Source of the DNA: Chryseobacterium gleum
GTDB lineage: Bacteria > Bacteroidota > Bacteroidia > Flavobacteriales_D > Crocinitomicaceae
Assembly (NCBI GenBank): GCA_945877005.1
Contig: CAMCQL010000115.1
Coordinates: 1 to 6,340 of the forward strand
DNA: 6,340 bases
Direction: 5' to 3'
This document shows, one piece after another, positions 1 through 6,331 of this stretch. Positions within the stretch are counted from its first letter, which is position 1, and each line of letters starts with the position of its first letter. Under the pieces are notes generated by a model, which saw only the letters and a list, made by a program, of their open reading frames with translations, did no database searches and was not told the DNA's origin. Position numbers and translations under genes: made by a program.

Positions 1-1646
1 ACAAATAATCTGTTTGCACGTTGTAATTTCAAGTATGATTCTTTGATTGCTTTTTTATTCATAGCCGTCATGAATGCATTGTCGATGTCCATCAATAAAA
101 TGAACAATGGATCTTTCATTAATTTCTTAAGGTTGAAATCAGCTGCAAACTCGTTGTATTTTTCTTTAGAAGCAAAAATTGATTTTTTTCTAATTTTCGC
201 AATCAGTTTATCAACTTTTTCGTTTCCTTTTTCTGCGATGATTTTAGAGAATTCACCTTTTTGAGCTTTAGGAATATCTTTCAAGTACATTTTGTATACT
301 TCAGAAAGTGTTTCAAATTCAATGTCTAAATTGTTATTAGCAAAAAACTCTTTCCATTTTGCAACAGCAATTTTCTTTAATTGATCAGCTTGTTGTGTTT
401 TTCCAGCTTGCTCAAGTTCTGCAATGTTTTTGTAGATTAAAACATGCGAATTAAGATCTACTTGTTTCAAAAACTCGCTGTAATAAACTTTAGAGTAAAT
501 TACAGAATTTGTAGCTCTGTATGCATCTTCGATATCCGCTAATACATTGTTGTATTCTGCCTCACCTTTTGTAAATGCATTGTAGTTAGCCTCAATTTCA
601 CGTTTCTTATCAGCTACTTTATTGTTTTTTAATTGTTCCGTTTGACCAATAAAGTACTTCCAATAGTTTGCAACCTGAGCATATTTTGATGAATATTTCA
701 AACGAATAGCTGTATTTTGATCCATGTATTTCTTCATGATTTGAAGTTTTTTCTCACGAATACTTACAATCTTTGGTTGTTCTAATTTAATCGCTTGTTC
801 AACACCATAAGATGTTAAAAAACGATTTGTACGGCCTGGAAAACCTAATACCATTGCGTAATCATCTTTACGAACTCCATCTAAGGAAATTGGTAAGCTA
901 TGTCTTGGTGCGAACGGTTGATTTTGAGCATTGAAAGCTGCGGGTTTATTGTCAGTTCCAGCGTAAATTCTAAACATTGAGAAATCTGCAGTATGACGTG
1001 GCCACATCCAATTGTCAGTGTCACCACCAAATTTACCTGAAGATTGTGGAGGAGTTCCAACTAATCGAACGTCAGAAAAAGTTTCTTTCACAAATAAATA
1101 AAATTCATTTCCTTCAAAGAAGTCTCTAACAAATGCTTCGTAGTGAGTTCCTTCTGTTGCTTCTTTTTCTAATATTTTAGCAATTTCAGTGATTTTAGCA
1201 GCTCTCTGCTCAGCAGTCATTGTTTCGTTTAATTCTTTTTGAATTGTTGATGTAATATCTTCAACACGAATAATGAAAGTCGCTGTCAAACCGGGTACTG
1301 GAATTTCTTCTGCAGTACTTTTTGCCCAAAATCCTTTGTCAAGGTAATTTTTTTCAGGAGTTGAAGCATCTGCTATAGCATCGTATCCGCAGTGGTGGTT
1401 GGTTAAAACAAGACCTTTTTTAGAAATAACTTCTCCTGTACAAAATCCTCCAAAAGAAATAACAGCATCTTTTAAAGAAGAATGGTTAATTGAATAAATT
1501 TGCTCTGGAGTGAGTTTAAGTCCATGTTTTTTCATGTCTTCGTACTTTCTTCCTAACATAAATGGAAGCCACATCCCTTCATCTGCTCTTGAAAACATAC
1601 TTGAAGCAAGTACTGTTAAAAGAACGAAAAGTTTTAGTTTTCTCAT
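1..1646 (-). CDS. S46 family serine dipeptidyl-peptidase (DPP7/DPP11-like), 3' end cut by the window
   Basis: This is a secreted exopeptidase that would remove dipeptides from peptide N-termini in the periplasm, supplying dipeptides for uptake. I translated 548 residues from the ATG at 1646; the frame stays open to base 1. A basic N-terminus and hydrophobic run (residues 1-20) form a signal peptide, with likely cleavage just before DEGMW, the usual start of mature S46 enzymes. NHHCG (83-87) carries the catalytic His, probably His85, and Cys69/Cys86 could form the family disulfide. The signature FGGDTDNWMWPRHTADF (206-222) carries the probable catalytic Asp221. A helical region follows (about 290-540). 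Family members are usually a little over 700 residues, so the catalytic Ser and the residue separating DPP7 (hydrophobic P1) from DPP11 (Asp/Glu P1) lie outside the window. The family is certain; the subtype cannot be decided. It probably has its own promoter in the gap after the kinase gene. Confidence 0.96.
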   Translation of the reverse strand, partial: MRKLKLFVLLTVLASSMFSRADEGMWLPFMLGRKYEDMKKHGLKLTPEQIYSINHSSLKDAVISFGGFCTGEVISKKGLVLTNHHCGYDAIADASTPEKNYLDKGFWAKSTAEEIPVPGLTATFIIRVEDITSTIQKELNETMTAEQRAAKITEIAKILEKEATEGTHYEAFVRDFFEGNEFYLFVKETFSDVRLVGTPPQSSGKFGGDTDNWMWPRHTADFSMFRIYAGTDNKPAAFNAQNQPFAPRHSLPISLDGVRKDDYAMVLGFPGRTNRFLTSYGVEQAIKLEQPKIVSIREKKLQIMKKYMDQNTAIRLKYSSKYAQVANYWKYFIGQTEQLKNNKVADKKREIEANYNAFTKGEAEYNNVLADIEDAYRATNSVIYSKVYYSEFLKQVDLNSHVLIYKNIAELEQAGKTQQADQLKKIAVAKWKEFFANNNLDIEFETLSEVYKMYLKDIPKAQKGEFSKIIAEKGNEKVDKLIAKIRKKSIFASKEKYNEFAADFNLKKLMKDPLFILLMDIDNAFMTAMNKKAIKESYLKLQRANRLF

Positions 1647-1706
1647 AATCAACTACTTTTAATTTACAGGTTAACGTTAATAATTTTAAAAAATATTTTT
1701 GAGCGA

Positions 1707-1738
1707 TAAAGTTAATTAAATATTCTTTTTTGAAACAA
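1707..1738 (-). promoter_or_regulatory. Candidate Bacteroidota-type promoter for the S46 peptidase gene
   Basis: Read on the minus strand, a TTG (1738-1736) is followed after 21 bases by TAACTTTA (1714-1707), which matches the Bacteroidota -7 consensus TAnnTTTG at all but the last base. Transcription would start some 50-60 bases before the peptidase ATG. Such AT-rich matches arise by chance, so this is suggestive only. A perfect 10-base palindrome, TTAACGTTAA, lies at 1671-1680 in the would-be leader. Confidence 0.35.
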
Positions 1739-1761
1739 TTTTAATGAAAATTCGTAGTGAG

Positions 1762-2700
1762 TTATTTAAATTCGTGAAATACCATTGCTGCATTTCCTAA
1801 AATCGCTGCATTTGTTTTATGTAGAGCAGAGACACGAACTTCTATTTTGTTTTTTAGCGGTAGGATGAGTTGATCATTCATTGTGGTAGCTACTTTTTCT
1901 CTGAAAAACTCTCCGCTTTGAGCGAGTCCACCAAATAAAACATATGCTTTTGGGTCTGAAAAACAAGCAAAATCTGCAAGAGCACTTCCTAGTATTTCAG
2001 CTGTATAATTTACCAATTCAAGAGCAAATGCATCATTTTCTTCAGCATAACCAAATATATCCTTTGCAGTAATTGAAGGAAGTTTATTTAATAATGATGA
2101 ATTTTTGTATGATGATTCAAGTTCATGGTAACTTCGAACAATTCCGGTAGAGGATACATAGGTTTCTAAACAACCAAATCTACCACATTTGCATCCTCTT
2201 CCATTTGGCACAACTCGAACATGGCCATATTCACCAGCAATACCATGTGCTCCGTAAACGATTTGATTATTGCAAAACACACCACTTCCCAAGCCAGTTC
2301 CAAGTGTAATTGTAACGAAATCAGAAAGGTCTTTTGCTACTCCGAAAATTTTCTCCCCAACTGCTGCTGCATTGGCATCATTCGTTAAAATAGTAGGTAA
2401 TTGAAGAATTGATTGTGATATTTGGCGAAGAGGGATAATTCCTTCCCAATGTAAGTTGGGAGCGAAATCAATTGTTCCTGAATAATAATTTCCATTTGGC
2501 GCTCCAATTCCAATACCTTGAATGGATTTATAATGATATTCAATTGTGTGGTCTTCTTTTATAAATTGAATGAAATCTTCTGCAGATGGAAATGAGTTGG
2601 TGGGTTTACTGGTGTTGTACAATAAGTTTCCTTTTCGATCAACTAAACCAAATTCAATGTTTGTACCTCCGATATCGACACCAAGTGCTAGTTCTAACAT
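1762..2700 (-). CDS. ROK family sugar kinase, probable glucokinase
   Basis: A cytoplasmic ATP-dependent hexose kinase of the ROK family, most likely converting glucose to glucose-6-phosphate. The 312 residues match the usual length of ROK kinases and there is no N-terminal helix-turn-helix, so it is not a ROK repressor. The phosphate-binding motif DIGGTN is at 9-14. LTNDANAAAVGE (105-116) holds the probable catalytic base Asp108. LGTGLGSG (133-140) is the second phosphate motif. GEYGH (156-160) and the cluster with Cys170, Cys172 and Cys177, followed by LET, form the ROK zinc site and sugar-binding Glu/His pair. The start is firm because LGVDIGGT must sit at the extreme N-terminus. A terminator lies just 14 bases upstream, so transcription comes either by readthrough from the RRM gene or from a promoter inside it. 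Glucose specificity is inferred; mannose, fructose or N-acetyl sugars remain possible. Confidence 0.93.
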   Translation of the reverse strand: MLELALGVDIGGTNIEFGLVDRKGNLLYNTSKPTNSFPSAEDFIQFIKEDHTIEYHYKSIQGIGIGAPNGNYYSGTIDFAPNLHWEGIIPLRQISQSILQLPTILTNDANAAAVGEKIFGVAKDLSDFVTITLGTGLGSGVFCNNQIVYGAHGIAGEYGHVRVVPNGRGCKCGRFGCLETYVSSTGIVRSYHELESSYKNSSLLNKLPSITAKDIFGYAEENDAFALELVNYTAEILGSALADFACFSDPKAYVLFGGLAQSGEFFREKVATTMNDQLILPLKNKIEVRVSALHKTNAAILGNAAMVFHEFK

Positions 2701-2714
2701 GCGTTTATGGATAT

Positions 2715-2735
2715 AAAAAAAAGCCCGAAGGCTTT
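2715..2735 (-). terminator. Intrinsic terminator of the RRM gene with UUCG tetraloop
   Basis: The minus-strand transcript reads AAAGCC-UUCG-GGCUUU and runs straight into U residues (8 in a row counting the end of the stem). Stem arms are at 2735-2730 and 2725-2720, the loop at 2729-2726, and the U tract continues to 2715. This is a textbook Rho-independent terminator closed by an extra-stable UUCG loop. It begins 15 bases after the RRM stop codon and ends 14 bases before the kinase ATG. Confidence 0.88.
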
Positions 2736-2750
2736 AAAATTTGAATGGTA

Positions 2751-3278
2751 TTAATATAAGTCATCATCTTCATCGTCGAGATAAAAATTGTTTTTTTGTT
2801 TTCCACTTTTTTTATAAGCAGGCATTTTAAACGATTTTGGACGATCTTCTACTTTTTTTGTGTTAAATTCTTTAGGTTTGATTTCCTTTTTCGGTTTTTC
2901 AATAATCGGTAGGGTAGGCTCAAAATCATCCCCTTCTTTAATAGATTCCTTTTTTGGGAATTCTGGAGCTGGTTTTCTCGCATCTACATTATGACTCGAT
3001 TGTTGACGGTCGTTTGGTTTAAATTCTCTTTTAGGTCTGTTTTCAGCTTCTTTTACAGAGATTTGACGTCCCTTTAATGTAGAACCGTCGAGTCCTTTTA
3101 TGGCTGCGCTAGCATCGTCACCATTTGACATTTCAATAAAAGCGAATCCTTTTGATTTGCTAGTTTCTTTGTCTATGGCAATTGAAACTTTAACGACAGT
3201 ACCATATTGTCCAAATGCGTTTTTCAATTCATCTTGTGTAACGCTGTAATCTAATTTCGCTACAAAAATATTCGTCAT
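2751..3278 (-). CDS. RRM-domain RNA-binding protein with long charged C-terminal tail
   Basis: A 175-residue single-stranded RNA-binding protein acting in the cytoplasm. One RRM domain fills residues 2-77. RNP2 is IFVAKL (4-9) and RNP1 is KGFAFIEM (43-50), with the RNA-stacking aromatic Phe45 and Phe47 preserved; the RNP2 stacking position is Phe5. Residues 78-175 look disordered: rich in Lys, Pro, Glu and Asp, with repeated Pro-Lys-Lys-Glu style patches, ending in the acidic DDEDDDLY. Bacteroidota generally lack Hfq and carry several small RRM proteins of this type, which are candidate post-transcriptional regulators. Many of those are only about 80-120 residues, so this tail is comparatively long. 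The start gives RNP2 its usual position next to the N-terminus. The 109-base gap upstream suggests its own promoter, though I find no good match. The specific RNA targets cannot be told from sequence. Confidence 0.93.
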   Translation of the reverse strand: MTNIFVAKLDYSVTQDELKNAFGQYGTVVKVSIAIDKETSKSKGFAFIEMSNGDDASAAIKGLDGSTLKGRQISVKEAENRPKREFKPNDRQQSSHNVDARKPAPEFPKKESIKEGDDFEPTLPIIEKPKKEIKPKEFNTKKVEDRPKSFKMPAYKKSGKQKNNFYLDDEDDDLY

Positions 3279-3291
3279 ACATTTAAAAAAT

Positions 3292-3310
3292 AAGAGATTT
3301 AACGGCTCTT
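3292..3310 (-). promoter_or_regulatory. Small inverted repeat in the 5' leader of the RRM gene
   Basis: In the minus-strand transcript AAGAG (3310-3306) can pair with CUCUU (3296-3292) around a 9-base loop, followed shortly by six U residues, ending 13 bases before the RRM start codon. It could be a weak leader hairpin affecting translation or early termination, but a 5-base-pair stem in AT-rich DNA may be chance. Confidence 0.2.
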
Positions 3311-3387
3311 TAATTCGGTTGTTAATTAATTATCAGAATCGAAGATAACAATAAATATAATAAAAGTTAAATTTGAATGAAAAAAAA

Positions 3388-4623
3388 TTAATTTTTGTTT
3401 TCCTTTATTGATTTATAGCGTTCGTATTCTAGTATAAGTTCATTGTAGAATAGACGTGCAATGTATTCCCCACCCTTGTGAGTCAGGTGCGTATAGTCTC
3501 CAGCTGCTAATGAAGGTTTAGATTTTGCAAATTTTACAATGGAATTAGTTCCCCCCATTGCTTGGAATAAATTCCAAAATACAATACCTGTTTGTTGTGC
3601 AATTTTTCTTTGAGTGTCAACCATTAAAGGGATTGAATTCATAGTGCATAATTTCCCGTTTTGTAATATACATCGATCTGAAACACTGTATAGAATGATA
3701 GTTGCGTTTGGATAATTTTTTTTGATTCGTTCAATTAATGTTTTCATTTTTTGATGGTACGCAGTAAAGTTTTTCTGATTTTTTGATGTAGCATTGAGAC
3801 CATATTGCAATACGATTAATTTATAGTTTTGCAATGAATCGAATTCGCGGTGTTTTTTATCCGATATTTTACCTATTCCTACACCTGAATTGCTTCTAAG
3901 TCCAAAATTGTCGAGTGTAATGCCAACCGTGTCTTCAAAGCTAAGTCCATAGATTGAAGTTGAATTTGAGCATGAAAGTTTTAATTGTAACGATTTTATG
4001 TTTTTTTCACTAAAAACGAAATTTGACAATGAATTTGTTGGAGGTAATACAATTTTTTTGTCTTTGATAGGGGTTGTTGAATAAGAGATACTTGAAGCAG
4101 TTGCTGATTGATAAAAGAGTCTTATTTTATTGACTGGTTTATGAAGGTTATAGTGAATGGCATTGTTGATTTTGGGTATAAAATAATAGCCTCCAGCCGC
4201 AAAAGGTAAATTAAGTTGATGATTGAAGACAACATTGTAGGCCAATATGTTTTTATGGGTATGTTTTAGTGTTGATCTAAAACCCGAAGTTTGAGAAGCT
4301 AATGGTACAAATCCAACGCCGTTTCCACCAAATTTCCCTTGTAACAGTTTTCTTAGTTCACCTGTAAGGATATCACCCTCAACAAATGAGTCTCCAAAGA
4401 AAGCGATCCGTACATTCGTTTTATTCGTTTGAATGCTGTCAATTTGATTGAAAAAAAGGTTTAGATTTTTATTTTTTTCTGAATTGTCTTCAAAATGGCT
4501 ACTGTTATTTTTTGGATTAAATCTGAATAATTTGGTGAAACCAACACAGACAATAGAGATTACAATCAGTAAGAGGATTAATGATGTTTTTTTTTTAAGT
4601 TTGTGGAAAACAAGTCGCTTCAT
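3388..4623 (-). CDS. Membrane-anchored SGNH/GDSL hydrolase, possible carbohydrate or peptidoglycan O-acetylesterase
   Basis: A 411-residue envelope esterase. A basic N-terminus followed by a hydrophobic helix (about 14-31) forms an uncleaved anchor or signal peptide, placing the catalytic domain outside the cytoplasm. Block I is IAFFGDSFVEGD (73-84) with nucleophile Ser79. FGGNGVGFVPLASQ (98-111) follows. Block III is LQYGLN (272-277), where Asn277 is the oxyanion residue. Block V is GDYTHLTHKGG (375-385), giving Asp376 and His379. Between blocks I and III lies a roughly 140-residue β-rich insert (about 120-260). A Ser near the N-terminus, an Asp-x-x-His near the C-terminus, the FGxxGxGFVP motif and an inserted β-domain resemble peptidoglycan O-acetylesterases of the Ape1 type. 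I infer O-deacetylation of peptidoglycan or a surface glycan. No MBOAT acyltransferase partner is visible. The fold is secure, the substrate is not. Confidence 0.88.
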   Translation of the reverse strand: MKRLVFHKLKKKTSLILLLIVISIVCVGFTKLFRFNPKNNSSHFEDNSEKNKNLNLFFNQIDSIQTNKTNVRIAFFGDSFVEGDILTGELRKLLQGKFGGNGVGFVPLASQTSGFRSTLKHTHKNILAYNVVFNHQLNLPFAAGGYYFIPKINNAIHYNLHKPVNKIRLFYQSATASSISYSTTPIKDKKIVLPPTNSLSNFVFSEKNIKSLQLKLSCSNSTSIYGLSFEDTVGITLDNFGLRSNSGVGIGKISDKKHREFDSLQNYKLIVLQYGLNATSKNQKNFTAYHQKMKTLIERIKKNYPNATIILYSVSDRCILQNGKLCTMNSIPLMVDTQRKIAQQTGIVFWNLFQAMGGTNSIVKFAKSKPSLAAGDYTHLTHKGGEYIARLFYNELILEYERYKSIKENKN

Positions 4624-4632
4624 CCTGAAATT

Positions 4633-4670
4633 TTAGTGTAAATTTAATTGAATGTAAATGAAGACACTAA
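4633..4670. repeat. 7-base inverted repeat in the divergent SGNH/mscS intergenic region
   Basis: TTAGTGT (4633-4639) and its exact complement ACACTAA (4664-4670) flank 24 bases in the 84-base gap between two divergent start codons. The right arm overlaps the putative -7 element of the mscS promoter, so the repeat could be an operator; equally it could form a leader hairpin for the SGNH transcript, or be chance. Confidence 0.3.
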
Positions 4671-4675
4671 TTTTT
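4648..4675 (+). promoter_or_regulatory. Candidate promoter for the mscS-thioesterase operon
   Basis: TTG (4648-4650) is followed after 17 bases by TAATTTTT (4668-4675), a near match to the Bacteroidota -7 consensus TAnnTTTG (last base differs). It sits about 32 bases before the mscS ATG, a sensible position. An A-rich, weakly purine stretch AGAAAG (4701-4706) directly precedes the start codon. The support is limited by the low sequence complexity. Confidence 0.35.
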
Positions 4676-4707
4676 ATTGAAATTGTTATTGCTTAATCTT
4701 AGAAAGA

Positions 4708-5529
4708 ATGAAAATTAATGAAGAGCTATTTAGTTTAAATTACAATGAGTTGAACAAATGGGCAGTGAAATTTGGAACAAATCTAATCATTGCTGTTCTT
4801 ATTTTTGTTGTTGGTTTTTGGTTGGCTAATTTCCTTTCTAGAACCGTTCGAAAAGTTCTTCAAAGGAGTCATATTGATGAAGGGCTGGTTACTTTTTTAA
4901 CGAGTTTAACAACGATTGCCTTTAAAATTCTGGTGTTTGTCACTGGCGTCACCCAATTAGGTATCGAAATGACTTCGTTTGTAGCGTTACTTGGAGCTGC
5001 TGGTTTAGCTGTCGGTATGGCATTTTCAGGAACATTGTCAAATTTTGCTGGTGGGGTAATGATATTGTTTTTTAAACCGTTCAAAGTTGGCGATACAATT
5101 TTGTGTCAAGGTGCACAAGGAACCGTGAAAGAAATACAGATTTTTAACACTCATTTATATACCCCAGATAATAAGGTTGTAATACTTCCAAATGGTCCTT
5201 TGGCGAATGGAAACATTACTAATTTTACACGTGCTGAAAATCGTAGAATTGATTTGGTGTTTACTATACCATTTGGGGATGATATTGAAGAAGTAAAGTT
5301 ATTGATGCATTCTTACTTTGATAGTGATGAACAATTATTAAAAGATCCACAACCATTTGTAGGGGTAGGAGCAGTTTTACTTTCATCAATAGAAATACAT
5401 GTTAGGGCTTGGGCACACACAGAGTCTTACAATTCCGTTGTTTATGCTATGAATGAATATGTATATAAACAGTTTTTAACCAAGGGAATAAACACGCTGA
5501 ATTCATCTGCATCATCCGTAAACAGTTAA
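4708..5529 (+). CDS. mscS: Small-conductance mechanosensitive channel, MscS family
   Basis: An inner-membrane channel that opens under membrane tension to release solutes after hypo-osmotic shock. At 273 residues it is close to the minimal three-helix MscS. TM1 is about 24-44, TM2 about 64-86, and the pore helix TM3 about 88-122 with GAAGLAVGMAFSGTLSNFAGG (96-116). By alignment from memory to E. coli MscS, the pore-constriction leucines correspond to Leu100 and Met104, and the hinge glycine to Gly108. FKPFKVGD (122-129) opens the β-domain and PNG (161-163), then GNITNF (168-173), match the family core. The C-terminal α/β domain follows, but the usual final strand motif around PFPQ is missing: after KGIN the protein ends with a Ser/Asn-rich stretch. 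Neither other reading frame restores it. The gene is first in a two-gene operon with the thioesterase 3 bases downstream. Confidence 0.95.
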   Translation: MKINEELFSLNYNELNKWAVKFGTNLIIAVLIFVVGFWLANFLSRTVRKVLQRSHIDEGLVTFLTSLTTIAFKILVFVTGVTQLGIEMTSFVALLGAAGLAVGMAFSGTLSNFAGGVMILFFKPFKVGDTILCQGAQGTVKEIQIFNTHLYTPDNKVVILPNGPLANGNITNFTRAENRRIDLVFTIPFGDDIEEVKLLMHSYFDSDEQLLKDPQPFVGVGAVLLSSIEIHVRAWAHTESYNSVVYAMNEYVYKQFLTKGINTLNSSASSVNS

Positions 5530-5532
5530 AAT

Positions 5533-5955
5533 ATGCTCCATCCAATCTTAGAGAATTATGCAGCGAGTAATCATTATGGAGTATTGCTCGAAATGCACGA
5601 TGAAATTATTAAACCAGGCGAACTTAACTATAGAGTTGAGGTAAAAGAGAAGCATCTAGCAACGCCAATTGCAGCCCATGGTGGATTAATCGCTTCTTTG
5701 ATCGATGCTTCTTTGGGTGTTGCTTGTTTAACATTAGTTGCTCTGGAGGACAAAGTAGTATCCACCATAGAATTGTCGATAAAATACTTAAAGCCAGTTA
5801 AATTAGGTGATATCATTACCGCACATGCTCAAGTAATATCTCAAGGGAAACGTATTTTAGTTGCATCAACGAATGTTAGAAATCAAAACGATGAACTTAT
5901 TGCAATCGCTACAGGAACTTTTAATGCTTTTCCAAAACACAAAGCAGGATATTGA
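5533..5955 (+). CDS. PaaI-like hotdog-fold acyl-CoA thioesterase
   Basis: A 140-residue cytoplasmic thioesterase that would hydrolyse acyl-CoA or aryl-acyl-CoA thioesters, usually as a dimer or tetramer of hotdog subunits. The central motif AHGGLIASLIDASLGVA (48-64) has the family HGG turn at 49-51 and the likely catalytic Asp58 on the long helix. TIELSIKYLKPVKLGD (78-93) is the following strand pair typical of the PaaI/4HBT superfamily, and GKRILVASTNVRNQNDELIAIATGTF (105-130) forms the last strands. Length is normal for the group. The start codon is 3 bases after the mscS stop, so the two are very probably co-transcribed and perhaps translationally coupled. No phenylacetate or menaquinone genes are nearby to suggest a substrate, so the specific acyl group is unknown and a general CoA-recycling role is only a guess. 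Confidence 0.93.
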   Translation: MLHPILENYAASNHYGVLLEMHDEIIKPGELNYRVEVKEKHLATPIAAHGGLIASLIDASLGVACLTLVALEDKVVSTIELSIKYLKPVKLGDIITAHAQVISQGKRILVASTNVRNQNDELIAIATGTFNAFPKHKAGY

Positions 5956-6025
5956 AAATTATGTCCCTTATTAGAGTTTTTTCTTGTTATTTTGAGGGGG
6001 TTATAGAAAATTTCTTGAAATAAAT

Positions 6026-6331
6026 TTAGAATAAACTTTGAAGTTCGTTGATAAGGATTTCGTTCGTAATCTCAGTTGGAATGTTTTTCAATTGTGAAGT
6101 AATTTCAAATATTTTTGAAGATAAATCCAATGAAGTTGCATTTTCATCTACTTGACTAGCAGCTAAGTTGATGATTTTTACAATTTCTTCCTTGGACTCA
6201 CGAATTAACTTCCAGCTTTTTGGGGAAATAAAAAGTTGCTGTGCAACATTGTGCTCGTACTCTTGTCGAATCGTTTCTAGGAGCTCCGTTTGAAAAATTT
6301 TAGCAGGTTTTTCGTTGTTAAAAGTTCTCAT
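6026..6331 (-). CDS. Uncharacterised small protein, start possibly beyond the window
   Basis: I do not recognise this family. From the ATG at 6331 it gives 101 residues, mostly helix-forming: an N-terminal segment rich in Lys, Glu and Asn (1-30), a probable helix around SWKLIRESKEEIVKIINLAA (39-58), and a final amphipathic part ending LINELQSLF. There is no signal peptide, membrane segment, cysteine or obvious catalytic motif, so a small soluble protein, perhaps a protein-interaction or adaptor module, is plausible. The coding frame remains open through the last 9 bases of the window (codons for Ser, Leu, Ile), so the true start could lie further right and the protein could be longer. It converges with the thioesterase gene, with 70 bases between the stop codons. 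Its length, amino-acid composition and lack of an opposing gene make it a likely real gene. Confidence 0.65.
   Translation of the reverse strand: MRTFNNEKPAKIFQTELLETIRQEYEHNVAQQLFISPKSWKLIRESKEEIVKIINLAASQVDENATSLDLSSKIFEITSQLKNIPTEITNEILINELQSLF

Noticed and set aside
43..264. Open frame of 73 codons on the plus strand
   Set aside because: It lies antisense inside the S46 peptidase coding region, whose minus-strand translation has clear family motifs; the plus-strand product has no recognisable features.
1737..1752. Inverted repeat AATTTT-AATG-AAAATT just after the kinase stop, as a terminator
   Set aside because: The stem is entirely A/T with no U tract after it on either strand, so it would not work as an intrinsic terminator.
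4448..4636. Open frame of 62 codons on the plus strand
   Set aside because: It is antisense to the N-terminal anchor region of the SGNH hydrolase, where A/T-rich runs create Phe/Leu-rich chance frames.
4869..5084. Open frame of 71 codons on the minus strand
   Set aside because: Shadow of the highly conserved TM2-TM3 part of mscS.
5628..5816. Open frame of 62 codons on the minus strand
   Set aside because: Shadow of the core of the thioesterase gene.
5965..5998. Possible hairpin CCCTTA/TGAGGG between the convergent thioesterase and small-protein genes
   Set aside because: Six pairs with one G-U, a 22-base loop and no adjoining U tract on either strand; too weak to call a terminator.
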